Assembly (NCBI GenBank): GCA_019075905.1
Contig: JAGXAM010000001.1
Coordinates: forward strand, 124,001 to 188,000
DNA: 64,000 nt
Source of the DNA: Hyphomicrobiales bacterium
Lineage (GTDB): Bacteria; Pseudomonadota; Alphaproteobacteria; Rhizobiales; Beijerinckiaceae
Direction: 5' to 3'
Below are positions 25,703 to 36,443 of this stretch, piece by piece. Position 1 is the stretch's first letter; each line of letters starts with the position of its first letter. The notes below the pieces were generated by a model. That model was not told the origin of the DNA, made no database searches, and worked only from the letters and a program-made list of their open reading frames with translations. Made by a program: the position numbers and the translations under genes.

Positions 25703-26023
25703 ATGGTTGATATTACCTTCACCGACGCCAAAGGCACCAGCCGCACCGTTAAGGCCGAAGTCGGCGCCACCGTGATGGAAACCGCCATCCGCAATTCCGT
25801 GCCCGGCATCGATGCTGAATGCGGCGGGGCATGCTCATGCGCCACCTGCCATGTCTATGTCGATGAAGCCTGGCTGGCGGCCGTCGGCCCGGCCGAGCAG
25901 ATGGAAGAGGACATGCTGGATTTCGCCTTTGAAGTGCGCCCGAATTCGCGGCTTTCCTGCCAGATCAAGGTGACCGAGGCGCTCGACGGGCTGAAAGTCA
26001 CCACGCCTTCCAAACAGGGGTGA
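25703..26023 (+). CDS. 2Fe-2S ferredoxin, adrenodoxin type
   Basis: A 106-residue soluble ferredoxin. Cluster ligands are Cys40, Cys46, Cys49 and Cys86 with spacing C-x5-C-x2-C-x36-C, exactly that of adrenodoxin/ISC-type ferredoxins; Cys44 is an extra residue between ligands. It probably passes electrons to iron-sulfur assembly or oxygenases. The next gene, a ferredoxin-NADP reductase, is a plausible electron donor, 136 bases downstream but with its own promoter-like AT-rich region. ATG follows GAGG. Confidence 0.95.
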   Translation: MVDITFTDAKGTSRTVKAEVGATVMETAIRNSVPGIDAECGGACSCATCHVYVDEAWLAAVGPAEQMEEDMLDFAFEVRPNSRLSCQIKVTEALDGLKVTTPSKQG

Positions 26024-26048
26024 GCCTCATTTAACAGTTGATTTATGT

Positions 26049-26063
26049 GATATAATTTATATC
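26049..26063. promoter_or_regulatory. AT-rich perfect dyad upstream of the ferredoxin-NADP reductase gene
   Basis: GATATAA, one base, TTATATC: a 15-base perfect palindrome inside a strongly AT-rich island (about 26028-26090) in an otherwise GC-rich region, 97 bases before the reductase ATG. It could be an operator or an extended promoter. I do not recognise the regulator. Confidence 0.4.
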
Positions 26064-26087
26064 CATAAATAAATATGTTGAATATAG

Positions 26088-27188
<1,101 letters not shown>

Positions 27189-27309
27189 GGCGGCAAGGGC
27201 CGGACACGCGCCACCCTGCCGGAGCGCACCGGCAGGCGCCGGGGCGTCGTGCCACGAGGCCCATAGCAAGGTGGCCTGCTTCACAAAAAACTATTGATTT
27301 TCGAGGATT

Positions 27310-27386
<77 letters not shown>

Positions 27387-27492
27387 GGATATTGGGGCCG
27401 CAACCCGCTTATCTGGTTGCGCTGGGTAGCGCGTTTGCACCGGCAAAGTCAAGCGTCAAATGGCTGCAAACGCGCGATGCGGGACGCGGCCT

Positions 27493-28188
27493 TCAAAATT
27501 TGCTGACAGCCAGATGCCAGGCCAGCGCCTCGCGCGGCGTAACTATATGGATCGAGGCCGGTGACACCCGTTCTGCCGTGCGCAACAGGTCAAGGCTGAT
27601 GCCCATGCGCTGTGAATAGCGGGCGATGGCCAGCGCCGCGACATCAGGATTGATGCTGGTGCGCGGGCCGCGACGGGCGCGGGGAATGGCATGGCCAACC
27701 GGATCGGGCCCGACGCCGGGGATATAGGCACGGTGGATGCCCGCCACCGAGCCCGGCGGCAGCACCCGCTTCGAGCCACCCATGAATGTATAGACGCAGG
27801 CCGAATAGCAGCGGCCCGAGACCAGCTGATAGGTGCCCTGCCCGGCCACAGGCACGGCCCGCGCGACAATGGTGGCCATATGCAGGCGGCGGATCACCAG
27901 ACCAAGCTTGATCGAGCCTTCGACCGAGCCGCCCGGCGAATTCAGCAAGACCACGGCCCGCAACGTCGAATCATGGCGGTGCCTGGAGAGAAAATGAACG
28001 AAACGGGTGGCGCTGTCGCCTTCGATCTCACCCTCGGCGGTGATGATTTTCGGGCACTTTTGGCCGCAACTCTTGCCCAGCGCCAGCGGCACCAGGCGAA
28101 AATTCATGGCAAGGGCATGTCCGGCCCCCGAGCACGCCAAGACCAGCGTGACGATGACGCCTGACAGCTTGCGCGAGAGACTGGCCAC
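27493..28188 (-). CDS. periplasmic ClpP/crotonase-fold protein (COG3904-like)
   Basis: A 231-residue secreted protein. A signal peptide (VTLVLACSGAGHALA) precedes a ClpP-like fold with LLNSPGGSVEGS forming the oxyanion region, a candidate nucleophile Ser129 in GRCYSACVYTF and a candidate His152 in AGIHRAYIPG. Four cysteines may make two disulfides. COG3904-type proteins are predicted periplasmic serine peptidases but activity is unproven. The start is GTG 28188 behind a strong GAGGAG. It lies between tRNA-Asp and tRNA-Val on the same strand. Confidence 0.8.
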   Translation of the reverse strand: MASLSRKLSGVIVTLVLACSGAGHALAMNFRLVPLALGKSCGQKCPKIITAEGEIEGDSATRFVHFLSRHRHDSTLRAVVLLNSPGGSVEGSIKLGLVIRRLHMATIVARAVPVAGQGTYQLVSGRCYSACVYTFMGGSKRVLPPGSVAGIHRAYIPGVGPDPVGHAIPRARRGPRTSINPDVAALAIARYSQRMGISLDLLRTAERVSPASIHIVTPREALAWHLAVSKF

Positions 28189-28203
28189 GAGCGCTCCTCA
28201 TAA

Positions 28204-28279
28204 TGGTGGGCGGTGACGGTCTCGAACCGCCGACATTCTCGGTGTAAGCGAGATGCTCTACCAACTGAGCTAACCGCCC
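28204..28279 (-). tRNA. tRNA-Val(TAC)
   Basis: Minus-strand cloverleaf: acceptor GGGCGGT with ACCGCCC, D-arm GCTC/GAGC, anticodon stem TCTCG/CGAGA with loop CTTACAC giving TAC, T-arm GGCGGTTCGAGACCGTC, discriminator A and encoded CCA. Confidence 0.96.
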
Positions 28280-28385
28280 GTTTTCTTCATTATGGTGTAG
28301 CGCAAAAAGGCGGAGGCTTCAAATGCCACCGCCAGATTTGAGATGAAAATCACGCGCGCTAGGCGTGATCACGGCATTTGCCGCC

Positions 28386-28664
28386 TCAGGCCTTGTTCAG
28401 CGCTTCCTTCAGCGCCGCGCCGGCCTTGAAGCCGGCTGCCCGCGAAGCCGCGATGTTCAGCGGCTTGCCGGTCTTGGGATCGCGGCCAACGCGGGCTTCG
28501 CGATCTTTCACCACGAAGGTGCCAAAACCCACGAGCCGCACGTCCTCACCGCGCGACAGCGCCTTGGTGATGCCCAACGTCACGGCATCGAGGGCAGCCG
28601 TCGCATCGGCGCGCGTCAGCCCTGCCGCAGTCGCCACATGATCAATGAGGTCCATTTTGTTCAT
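28386..28664 (-). CDS. hupB: DNA-binding protein HU
   Basis: A 92-residue nucleoid protein of the HU/IHF family that bends DNA as a homodimer. The N-terminal helix MNKMDLIDHVATAAGLT, core strand VRLVGFGTFVVK, arm segment REARVGRDPKTGKPLNI and C-terminal helix are complete. It follows lon on the same strand, as is usual in alphaproteobacteria. ATG 28664 is preceded by GGAAAG. Confidence 0.96.
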   Translation of the reverse strand: MNKMDLIDHVATAAGLTRADATAALDAVTLGITKALSRGEDVRLVGFGTFVVKDREARVGRDPKTGKPLNIAASRAAGFKAGAALKEALNKA

Positions 28665-28870
28665 AGAAGGCTTTCCATTTATCGAGGTCGAAGGCCTCAC
28701 CCAGGCACCCGCCAGATTGGCATCATGCCTGTAGGCCATCACACGGACACCGCAGCCAGGCCAGCATTTCAACCAGAGCGGCGGGCGAGGCCCGTTGTTG
28801 GAGCTATCCCGGAATGGCGGCGCAAATCAAGCCTGAAAGCGCAATTCACCCTGTTTAAGTGATAGTTTTT

Positions 28871-28898
28871 GGGGACGGCGGCACGAGCCGCCATCCCC
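28871..28898. terminator. hairpin just downstream of lon (possible terminator)
   Basis: GGGGACGGCGGC and GCCGCCATCCCC pair with one mismatch around a four-base loop, eight bases after the lon stop. No T-tract follows on the lon strand, so it may be a weak or rho-assisted terminator or an mRNA-stabilising structure between lon and hupB. Confidence 0.4.
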
Positions 28899-28905
28899 GA
28901 AGGCA

Positions 28906-31320
28906 TCAATGTGCCAGATTGGCCGTCGCAGCGGCCGGTGCCGGGGCCAGAGCCACAGGCTCGATCTCGGCCTTCGGCACGGGCTGGCGCAGCAGCGCAT
29001 GTTTCAGCACATCTTCCATGCGCGCCACCGGCACGATTTCCATACTGTCCCTGACGCTGGCGGGAAGATCGACCAGATCCTTGGCGTTTTCCTCAGGGAT
29101 CAGCACCTTCTTCAGGCCGCCGCGCAAGGCTGCCAGAAGCTTTTCCTTGAGGCCGCCAATCGGCAGCACCCGGCCGCGCAGCGTCACCTCGCCGGTCATG
29201 GCAATGTCACGGCGCACGGGAATTCCGGTCATGACCGAGGTGATCACGGTTGCCATGGCAATGCCGGCCGAGGGCCCGTCCTTGGGGGTCGCGCCTTCGG
29301 GGACGTGGACGTGGATGTCGCGCTTCTCGAACATATCGACGTCAATGCCGAAATCCGGCGCGCGCGAACGCACGTAGGAGGCTGCCGCCGAAATCGATTC
29401 GCGCATCACATCCTTCAGATTGCCGGTGACGGTCATCTTGCCCTTGCCCGGCATCATCACGCCTTCGATGGTCAGGAGCTCGCCGCCGACTTCCGTCCAG
29501 GCGAGGCCGGTGACGACACCGACCTGATCATCGCTTTCGGCCTCGCCATAGCGATAGCGCGGCACGCCAAGGAAGTCGGCGAGGTTGGCAGCCGTCACCT
29601 GCACGGTCTTTTCACCGTTGGTGAGGATGCGCTTGACCGCCTTGCGAGTGAGGTTGGAGAGCTCACGCTCAAGGTTGCGCACGCCCGCTTCACGGGTGTA
29701 GCGACGCACCAGCAGCAGCAGCGCCTCGTCATCGATCGACCATTCATCCGGGCGCAGCCCGTGCTTGGCGATCGAGGCCGGGATCAGGTGGCGCCGGGCA
29801 ATCTCGGTCTTTTCCTGCTCGGTATAACCGGCGATGCGGATGATCTCCATACGATCCATCAGCGGCGCCGGAATGTTGAGCGTGTTGGCCGTGGTCACGA
29901 ACATGACATTCGAGAGATCATAATCCACTTCAAGATAATGATCGTTGAAGGTCGCGTTCTGCTCGGGGTCCAGCACCTCCAGCAGGGCGGATGAGGGATC
30001 GCCGCGGAAATCCTGACCCATCTTGTCGATTTCATCGAGCAAGAACAACGGGTTGGAAGACTTGGCTTTCTTCATCGACTGGATGATCTTGCCGGGCATG
30101 GAGCCGATATAGGTGCGCCGGTGGCCACGAATCTCGGCTTCATCACGCACGCCGCCGAGCGACATGCGCACGAATTCACGCCCCGTCGCCTTGGCGATGG
30201 ACTTGCCCAGCGAGGTCTTGCCGACACCGGGCGGGCCCACGAGGCACAGGATCGGCCCGGTGAGCTTGTTGGCACGGCTCTGGACGGCCAGATATTCGAT
30301 GATGCGCTCCTTGACCTTGTCGAGGCCGTAATGCTCGGTGTTGAGCAGGGCTTCGGCAGCGGGCAAATCCTTCTTGACCTTGGAGCGCTTGCCCCAGGGG
30401 ATCGACACCAGCCAGTCGAGATAATTGCGCACGACGGTCGATTCAGCCGACATCGGCGACATTTGCCGCAGTTTCTTCAACTCGGCCGTGGCCCGCTCGC
30501 GTGCTTCCTTCGAGAGCTTGGTCTCCTTGATCTTGGCTTCGAGCTCGGCAAGTTCATCCTTGCCATCCTCGTTGTCGCCAAGCTCCTTCTGGATCGCCTT
30601 CATCTGCTCGTTGAGGTAATATTCGCGCTGGGTCTTTTCCATCTGGCGCTTGACGCGCGTGCGGATGCGCTTCTCGACCTGCAGCACCGAGACTTCGCTC
30701 TCCATCAGGCTGAGGCATTTTTCCAGACGCCGGGCGACCGAGGGCATTTCCAGAATCGCCTGCTTGTCGGCGATTTTCACGGCAAGATGCGAGGCCACCG
30801 TATCGGCGAGCTTGGAATAGTCATCGATTTGGCCGACCGCGGTCACCACCTCAGGCGAAATCTTCTTGTTGAGCTTGACGTAATTTTCAAATTCGGCCGC
30901 CACCGAGCGCGCCAGCGCCTCGGCCTCGACCTTGTCGATGGCCTCATCGGCCAAAGCCTCGGCATCGGCCTCATAAAAATCGTCGAGCTTGGTGTAATGA
31001 CCAATTCTGGCGCGCAGCTTGCCTTCCACCAGAACCTTGACGGTGCCGTCGGGCAGCTTCAGCAGCTGCAGCACCGAGGCGAGCGTGCCGGTGGTGTAGA
31101 TGGCATCAGCCTTGGGATCATCGTCGCTGGCGTTCAGCTGCGAGGCCAGCAGCACCATGCGATCGGAACGCATGACTTCCTCAAGCGCGCGAATGGATTT
31201 CTCGCGACCGACGAACAGCGGCACGATCATATGGGGGAAAACAACGATATCGCGCAGCGGCAGAACGGGATAGCTTTCCACCGAGCCGGGGGCAGGAATG
31301 TTGCGTTTGCTGGCAGCCAT
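28906..31320 (-). CDS. lon: ATP-dependent protease Lon
   Basis: An 804-residue AAA+ serine protease degrading misfolded and regulatory proteins in the cytoplasm. The N-terminal substrate domain ([15 protein letters not shown]), a coiled-coil region, Walker [10 protein letters not shown] (about 358-366), Walker B region [10 protein letters not shown], and the protease domain with catalytic Ser near 680 in [10 protein letters not shown] are all present. Length is normal. ATG 31320 gives the usual N-terminus. About 190 bases upstream is an RpoH-like promoter candidate embedded in an inverted repeat, which fits heat-shock control. Confidence 0.97.
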   Translation of the reverse strand: MAASKRNIPAPGSVESYPVLPLRDIVVFPHMIVPLFVGREKSIRALEEVMRSDRMVLLASQLNASDDDPKADAIYTTGTLASVLQLLKLPDGTVKVLVEGKLRARIGHYTKLDDFYEADAEALADEAIDKVEAEALARSVAAEFENYVKLNKKISPEVVTAVGQIDDYSKLADTVASHLAVKIADKQAILEMPSVARRLEKCLSLMESEVSVLQVEKRIRTRVKRQMEKTQREYYLNEQMKAIQKELGDNEDGKDELAELEAKIKETKLSKEARERATAELKKLRQMSPMSAESTVVRNYLDWLVSIPWGKRSKVKKDLPAAEALLNTEHYGLDKVKERIIEYLAVQSRANKLTGPILCLVGPPGVGKTSLGKSIAKATGREFVRMSLGGVRDEAEIRGHRRTYIGSMPGKIIQSMKKAKSSNPLFLLDEIDKMGQDFRGDPSSALLEVLDPEQNATFNDHYLEVDYDLSNVMFVTTANTLNIPAPLMDRMEIIRIAGYTEQEKTEIARRHLIPASIAKHGLRPDEWSIDDEALLLLVRRYTREAGVRNLERELSNLTRKAVKRILTNGEKTVQVTAANLADFLGVPRYRYGEAESDDQVGVVTGLAWTEVGGELLTIEGVMMPGKGKMTVTGNLKDVMRESISAAASYVRSRAPDFGIDVDMFEKRDIHVHVPEGATPKDGPSAGIAMATVITSVMTGIPVRRDIAMTGEVTLRGRVLPIGGLKEKLLAALRGGLKKVLIPEENAKDLVDLPASVRDSMEIVPVARMEDVLKHALLRQPVPKAEIEPVALAPAPAAATANLAH

Positions 31321-31512
31321 GATTGGACCTACGTGGTTGAGGGCTTGCCATGTGCCGGAACGGCCACACGGGAAAGCGAAGAAACGCAACGACAAATTGC
31401 CCGATTCTTTGCGACATGGCGAGGGGCCCCGTCGCAAAATAACGCACGAACCACTTGAACTACGCTCTTCTGTCAGCAGGCCTTGATAGCACCTGTGACA
31501 CTTGGACAGGAG

Positions 31513-31543
31513 CTAGGTGGCGATGAAAGCACAGGGTTTCAAG
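31513..31543 (-). promoter_or_regulatory. RpoH-like promoter candidate for lon
   Basis: On the minus strand CTTGAA (31538-31543), a 17-base spacer and CCACCTAG (31513-31520) resemble heat-shock sigma factor elements. The start codon is about 190 bases downstream, so the leader would be long. The minus-10 match is imperfect. Confidence 0.4.
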
Positions 31544-31556
31544 TGGGTGCTTTCAT
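31523..31556. repeat. 10-bp perfect inverted repeat in the clpX-lon intergenic region
   Basis: ATGAAAGCAC (31523-31532) and GTGCTTTCAT (31547-31556) are perfectly complementary around 14 bases. It lies 42 bases after the clpX stop and overlaps the lon promoter candidate, whose CTTGAA sits in the loop. No T-tract follows. It is not the CIRCE element. Confidence 0.7.
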
Positions 31557-31598
31557 AGCGCGAGGGAACGCAGCCAGTTGCGGCTGCGCAGCCCATGT

Positions 31599-32858
31599 TC
31601 AGGCGCTCTGCGCGCCTGCCTTTTCGGAATAAATGTAGAGCGGACGGGCCTTGCCCTCCACTACTTCCGGGCCGATCACCACTTGCTCGACGCCGTCGAG
31701 ACCGGGCAGGTCGAACATGGTATCGAGCAGGATGCCCTCCATGATCGAGCGCAGGCCGCGCGCGCCGGTGCGCCGCTCGATGGCGCGGCGGGCAATAACG
31801 TTCAGCGCCTCGTCCTGGAAGGTGAGATCGGTGTTTTCCATCTCGAACAGGCGTTGATATTGCTTGACCAGCGCGTTTTTCGGCTCGACCAGAATGCGCT
31901 TCAGCGCTTCCTCATCGAGGTCCTCAAGCGTCGCCAGCACCGGCAGACGACCAACGAATTCCGGGATCAGGCCGAAACGCAGCAAATCTTCCGGCTCGAC
32001 CTTGCGCAGCAATTCGCCGGTGCGGCGCTCGTCGGGCGCCTTGACCACGGCGCCAAAGCCGATCGAGGTGCCCTGCCCGCGGGCCGAGATGATCTTGTCC
32101 AGCCCGGCGAAAGCGCCGCCGCAGATGAACAGGATGTTGGTGGTGTCGACCTGCAGGAATTCCTGCTGGGGATGCTTGCGCCCGCCCTGCGGCGGCACCG
32201 AGGCGACCGTGCCTTCCATGATTTTCAGGAGCGCCTGCTGCACACCCTCGCCGGAAACGTCGCGTGTGATCGACGGATTGTCGGACTTGCGGGAAATCTT
32301 GTCGATTTCGTCGATATAGACGATGCCGCGCTGGGCGCGCTCGACATTGTAATCGGACGCCTGCAACAGTTTCAGGATGATGTTCTCGACATCCTCGCCG
32401 ACATAGCCGGCCTCGGTCAACGTCGTGGCGTCAGCCATGGTGAAGGGCACATCGAGGATGCGCGCCAAAGTCTGGGCCAGCAACGTCTTGCCGGAGCCGG
32501 TCGGCCCGATCAGCAGGATGTTGGACTTGGCCAATTCGACATCCTGGCTCTTCTGGGCATGGCTCAGGCGCTTGTAATGATTATGCACGGCAACGGACAG
32601 CACGCGCTTGGCCTGCGGTTGGCCAATCACATAATCATCCAGAACCTTGCAGATTTCGCGCGGTGTGGGAATGCCGTCCTTGCTGGCTTTCAGCGAAGTC
32701 TTGCTTTCCTCGCGGATGATATCCATGCACAACTCGACGCATTCATCGCAGATGAACACGGTCGGTCCTGCGATAAGCTTGCGCACTTCGTGCTGGCTCT
32801 TGCCGCAGAACGAGCAATACAGGACATTTTTGGAGTCAGTGCCAGCGGCCTTGCTCAT
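31599..32858 (-). CDS. clpX: ATP-dependent Clp protease ATP-binding subunit ClpX
   Basis: A 419-residue AAA+ unfoldase that feeds substrates to ClpP. An N-terminal zinc-binding domain has CSFCGKS and CDEC cysteine pairs (about 15-40). Walker A GPTGSGKT, Walker [11 protein letters not shown], the pore loop region and the ClpP-docking IGF-type tripeptide (GTSIGFGA) follow. ATG 32858 gives the standard N-terminus. clpX follows clpP on the same strand after a 234-base gap, enough for a separate promoter. Confidence 0.97.
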   Translation of the reverse strand: MSKAAGTDSKNVLYCSFCGKSQHEVRKLIAGPTVFICDECVELCMDIIREESKTSLKASKDGIPTPREICKVLDDYVIGQPQAKRVLSVAVHNHYKRLSHAQKSQDVELAKSNILLIGPTGSGKTLLAQTLARILDVPFTMADATTLTEAGYVGEDVENIILKLLQASDYNVERAQRGIVYIDEIDKISRKSDNPSITRDVSGEGVQQALLKIMEGTVASVPPQGGRKHPQQEFLQVDTTNILFICGGAFAGLDKIISARGQGTSIGFGAVVKAPDERRTGELLRKVEPEDLLRFGLIPEFVGRLPVLATLEDLDEEALKRILVEPKNALVKQYQRLFEMENTDLTFQDEALNVIARRAIERRTGARGLRSIMEGILLDTMFDLPGLDGVEQVVIGPEVVEGKARPLYIYSEKAGAQSA

Positions 32859-33092
32859 CCTTGTCTCCATCATAAGGGCAGCGCAGCACGGCGACTCACA
32901 CCCGAGATCCAATCTAAAGACGATCACCTAACAAAAAGTAGTCAAAAGACCGTCATATTTCCTCCGAAACAACCGAGAGGCGCGAATTTATGCGCAGCAA
33001 CCCACAATTTTCTGGCCGCCCGGCGAAACAAACGCGCCCCAAGACCGCATAACGGCCATGAATAGCGCGTGAATGCCCGCATTTGCGGCGAA

Positions 33093-33731
33093 TCACGCCG
33101 CCGCAGCTTCATCGCCCGGGCGCTTTTCGACAACCTTGTCGATCAGCCCGAAACTGGCCGCTTCGTCCGCTGTCATGAAATGGTCACGATCCAGCGTTTT
33201 TTCAATCATATCATAGTCGCGCCCGGTATGCTTCACATAAATTTCATTGAGGCGACGTTTGATTTTCATAATGTCTTCGGCGTGGCGCAGAATGTCGGAG
33301 GCCTGGCCCTGGAAGCCGCCCGAGGGCTGGTGCACCATGACACGGGCATTGGGCACGGCATAGCGCATGCCGGCTTCACCGGCGGCCAGCAACAGCGAGC
33401 CCATCGACGCCGCCTGGCCGACGCAGAGCGTCGAGACTTTCGGGCGGATGAACTGCATGGTGTCGTAAATGGCGAGGCCGGCGGTCACCACGCCGCCCGG
33501 CGAATTGATATACATCGAGATTTCCTTTTTCGGATTCTCGGCTTCCAGAAAGAGCAATTGGGCGATGATTACTGAGGCCATGTGGTCTTCAACCGGGCCG
33601 GTGAGGAAAATAATCCGTTCGCGCAGCAGGCGGGAATAAATATCAAAGCCACGCTCGCCGCGGCTGGTATTCTCGATCACCTGGGGGATCAGATAATTGG
33701 CGCTGGCGGGCAGATTGTCACTGATCATCAT
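33093..33731 (-). CDS. clpP: ATP-dependent Clp protease proteolytic subunit
   Basis: A 212-residue serine protease subunit that forms the double-heptamer chamber. Catalytic Ser109 lies in [14 protein letters not shown], His134 in [12 protein letters not shown] and Asp near 183 in TLDRDHFM. Start choice is between adjacent ATGs at 33731 and 33728; the first is used with a CGGAGCG site upstream. Gene order clpP-clpX-lon-hupB is the standard alphaproteobacterial arrangement. Confidence 0.97.
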   Translation of the reverse strand: MMISDNLPASANYLIPQVIENTSRGERGFDIYSRLLRERIIFLTGPVEDHMASVIIAQLLFLEAENPKKEISMYINSPGGVVTAGLAIYDTMQFIRPKVSTLCVGQAASMGSLLLAAGEAGMRYAVPNARVMVHQPSGGFQGQASDILRHAEDIMKIKRRLNEIYVKHTGRDYDMIEKTLDRDHFMTADEAASFGLIDKVVEKRPGDEAAAA

Positions 33732-33889
33732 GAATGCGCTCCGGGGGGCCTCTTTCGGCCAGTGGGTTGGTGAATCACAGGGTCTTGAGCACAAGATAGT
33801 GACTGATCGCCAATTAGCAAAGGGTGAAGCGCATGCAAGAGTAAAGCGGGGCCGCCTGATACCGCCCTGACCGGCCGGGTCGCTGTCGT

Positions 33890-34945
33890 TCAGGCTGCGG
33901 GCGAGGCGACCTTCACGCTTTTGCCGGTTGCTGCGGCCTCCTTGACCGCGAGGATCACCCGCAGGGTTTCGAGGCCATCGCGCCCGGAGACCAGCGGCGC
34001 CTCACCAAGGGAGACAACGCGGCAGAGCTGCTCGATCTGGCGGCGCAGCGGGTCGGCCGGCTCGGCCTTGGCAAATTCGGCCTGCATCGGGCGCATCCAG
34101 CCCGGCGCGCCGACATGCGAGATCAGCCGCAGGTCGGGCACGCTGAGCGAGCCCCTTGTGCCGCCCAGCATGTAGCAAGGCTCGTGCATATGCGGATAGG
34201 CGGGATTTTCGCCGGCCGTCAGTTCCCAGCTCCACGGCGCCGCCACAGCGTCAGAGACGGTGATGGTGCCAAGCGCGCCATTGCGGAATTTCAGCAGGAG
34301 CGCGCAGGTTTCCTCGACTTCGTTGCCGCGCACCGCGTTGGATTCCAGCGCCTGCACGCTTTCCACCTCGCCGCACAGCATGCGCAGGCAATCGACATCA
34401 TGGATGAGGTTGAGCATGACCGGCCCGGCGCCCTTCAGGCGACGCCAGCCGACATTGAAATAATCATCGGGTTTGAAAAACCAGCAAAAACCATGGACGG
34501 CGAGCAGCTGGCCGAGGCGGCCCTCGTCGATCCAGGCCCGGGCCTGACGCATCAGCGGGTTGTGGCGGCGATGATGGCCGGTGAGCAGCGGCACGCCGCG
34601 GGCGGCGGCGGCATCGACCAGCCTCGTCGCGCCGGCAAGGTCATCGGCCAGCGGCTTTTCGACCAGCACCGGCAGGCCGGCCTCGATACAGGCGAGGCCA
34701 TGCTCAACATGAAGCTGGTTGGGGGTCGCGACAATGATAGCATCGGGACGGCCCTTGGCCAGCATGTCGGCGAAGCTTTTGAACCAGGGCGCGCCCAGCG
34801 CTGCGGCGACGCTCCCGCCGGCCGGCATCGGATCGATGATACAGAATAATTCGGCCCCGGGCGTTGCCACCACATGTTCAGCATGGCGCTTGCCGATGAG
34901 GCCAGCCCCCATCACCGCAATCCTGACAGGGGCGGCGATGATCAC
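33890..34945 (-). CDS. Gfo/Idh/MocA family NAD(P)-dependent oxidoreductase
   Basis: A 351-residue dehydrogenase. The Rossmann dinucleotide site [18 protein letters not shown] is N-terminal, followed by [20 protein letters not shown] and the conserved VEKPLADD with catalytic Lys, then a C-terminal alpha/beta substrate domain. The GTG start at 34945 overlaps the aroQ stop as GTGA, so the two are coupled. Pairing with dehydroquinase suggests a quinate/shikimate-type or other polyol substrate, but this is inference. The accB-accC pair that often follows aroQ in related genomes is absent. Confidence 0.87.
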   Translation of the reverse strand: MIIAAPVRIAVMGAGLIGKRHAEHVVATPGAELFCIIDPMPAGGSVAAALGAPWFKSFADMLAKGRPDAIIVATPNQLHVEHGLACIEAGLPVLVEKPLADDLAGATRLVDAAAARGVPLLTGHHRRHNPLMRQARAWIDEGRLGQLLAVHGFCWFFKPDDYFNVGWRRLKGAGPVMLNLIHDVDCLRMLCGEVESVQALESNAVRGNEVEETCALLLKFRNGALGTITVSDAVAAPWSWELTAGENPAYPHMHEPCYMLGGTRGSLSVPDLRLISHVGAPGWMRPMQAEFAKAEPADPLRRQIEQLCRVVSLGEAPLVSGRDGLETLRVILAVKEAAATGKSVKVASPAA

Positions 34946-35409
34946 GATTTGGCTCCGGCGGCGGCCTGCGCCTCATCGATCAGCCGGGCGGCGCGCTGGA
35001 TCGCCAGCTGGTAGCCATGGGTGCCAAAACCGGCAATGACGCCCGAGGCGACCAGCGACACATAGGAATGGTGACGGAAGGCCTCGCGCTTGTGGACATT
35101 GGAAATATGCACTTCCAGCACCGGCACTTCCAGCGTGTTGAGGGCATCGAGGATAGCCACCGAGGTATGGGTGAAGGCGGCCGGGTTGATGATCAGCGCC
35201 CCGGCGCTCTCACGCGCCTCATGGATCCAGTCGATGATCTGGTATTCGGCATTGCTCTGGTGGAAGCGCATTTCAAGCCTGAGCTCGCCCGCCACCCTGC
35301 GGCAATCGCGCTCGACATCGGCGAGCGTTTCATGGCCATAAATATGCGGCTGGCGCTTGCCGAGCAGGTTGAGGTTGGGGCCGTTAAGGACGAAAATCAG
35401 GCGGCTCAT
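34942..35409 (-). CDS. aroQ: type II 3-dehydroquinate dehydratase
   Basis: A 155-residue dodecameric enzyme of the shikimate pathway, also used in quinate catabolism. Signatures: [19 protein letters not shown], the catalytic Tyr loop, [29 protein letters not shown] and [18 protein letters not shown]. All catalytic residues appear present. ATG 35409 follows GGAG. It overlaps the downstream oxidoreductase by four bases and is divergent from the creatininase-like gene. Confidence 0.96.
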   Translation of the reverse strand: MSRLIFVLNGPNLNLLGKRQPHIYGHETLADVERDCRRVAGELRLEMRFHQSNAEYQIIDWIHEARESAGALIINPAAFTHTSVAILDALNTLEVPVLEVHISNVHKREAFRHHSYVSLVASGVIAGFGTHGYQLAIQRAARLIDEAQAAAGAKS

Positions 35410-35546
35410 CGCAGGGGTGCTCCATCGGCAAAAGCGCAATGAAGGTTTATAGCGCGGTTCAGGCCGGTGATGCCAGCTTGTCGGCACGAGGGCGGATGCT
35501 ATGTTCGCATTTGACGATGCGACCCAGCATCAGAGGATTTTGCACC

Positions 35547-36407
35547 ATGATGACCAGCACCATCCGCCGCCACTTTCCGCGGGGGCGATTTTTCGCGCAC
35601 ATGCTCGGCGTGGCTGCTTTGGGGCTGGTGCCCCACGCCGCAAGCGCCGCGGCGAGCGAGATCCGACTCTCGCGCCTGACCTCGCCGGAAGTCGCGGCGC
35701 TGGTGAAGGCCGGCACGGATTCGATCATCATACCGGTGGGCGGGACCGAACAGAGCGGGCCCTATGTGGTGCTGGGCAAGCATAATATCCGGGTGCGGGC
35801 GCTCACCGGCATGATCGCCCGCAAGCTTGGCCATGTGCTGGTGGCGCCGGTCATTGCCTATGTGCCGGAAGGCGCGATCCGCCAGCCCACGGCGCATATG
35901 CGCTTTACCGGCACCATTTCCGTGCCGGCGGCGGCGTTTCGCGCGGTGCTGATCGGCGCGGCCCGCAGCTTTGCGCGCCACGGCTTCAGGAATATCATCA
36001 TTCTCGGCGATCATGGCGGCTATCAGAATGACCTGCGCATGGTGGTGGCGGCGCTCAACCGCCGCTGGGCGCAGCGCAAGGATCATCCAAGGGCACTGAT
36101 GGTGCCGCAATATTATGGCACCACACAGACAACCTTTGTGAAAACCCTTCGGGAACATGGCCTCAGCCCTGCCGAAATCGGCACCCATGCCGGCGTCGAT
36201 GACACGTCGCTGCTGATGGCGGTGGCGCCTTCGGCGGTGCGCAGCGCTCATCTTGCCGATTCACCGCCGCCAGGGCCGGCGCAGGGCGTCTATGGCGATC
36301 CGCGCAAATCCAGCGCGGCGCTTGGCGAGATCGGGGTCGAGGAGATTGTCAGTGCGACCGTCGCCGCGCTGCGAAAGGATCTTGCCACGCCCCTGGCTGC
36401 TCGCTAG
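35547..36407 (+). CDS. secreted creatininase-family amidohydrolase
   Basis: A 286-residue protein. The N-terminus is a signal peptide with basic region RRHFPRGR and core MLGVAALGLVPHAASA, so the enzyme is exported, unlike most cytoplasmic creatininases. Metal-site motifs of the family are visible: GGTEQSGPYVVLGKHN with Glu and His, LGDHGGYQND with Asp, and THAGVDDTS with His. Family members hydrolyse creatinine or other cyclic amides, or act in cofactor synthesis (MftE type); the substrate here is unknown. ATG 35547 is used with AGAGGA upstream. Confidence 0.85.
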   Translation: MMTSTIRRHFPRGRFFAHMLGVAALGLVPHAASAAASEIRLSRLTSPEVAALVKAGTDSIIIPVGGTEQSGPYVVLGKHNIRVRALTGMIARKLGHVLVAPVIAYVPEGAIRQPTAHMRFTGTISVPAAAFRAVLIGAARSFARHGFRNIIILGDHGGYQNDLRMVVAALNRRWAQRKDHPRALMVPQYYGTTQTTFVKTLREHGLSPAEIGTHAGVDDTSLLMAVAPSAVRSAHLADSPPPGPAQGVYGDPRKSSAALGEIGVEEIVSATVAALRKDLATPLAAR

Positions 36408-36443
36408 TCAGGGCGTTTCACCCGGTTGCTCCAGGGCTCACCA

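Noticed and set aside
27215-27236. CCTGCCGG/CCGGCAGG hairpin after the ferredoxin-NADP reductase gene as an intrinsic terminator
   Set aside because: No T-run follows. It is mentioned with the gene but not called as a feature.
31578-33065. 495-codon plus-strand frame opposite clpX
   Set aside because: Antisense to clpX, which has complete zinc-finger and AAA+ motifs.
33732-33850. Possible RpoH promoter upstream of clpP (CTTGCA with a CTAATT-like element)
   Set aside because: The match to the -10 consensus is too poor to support a call.
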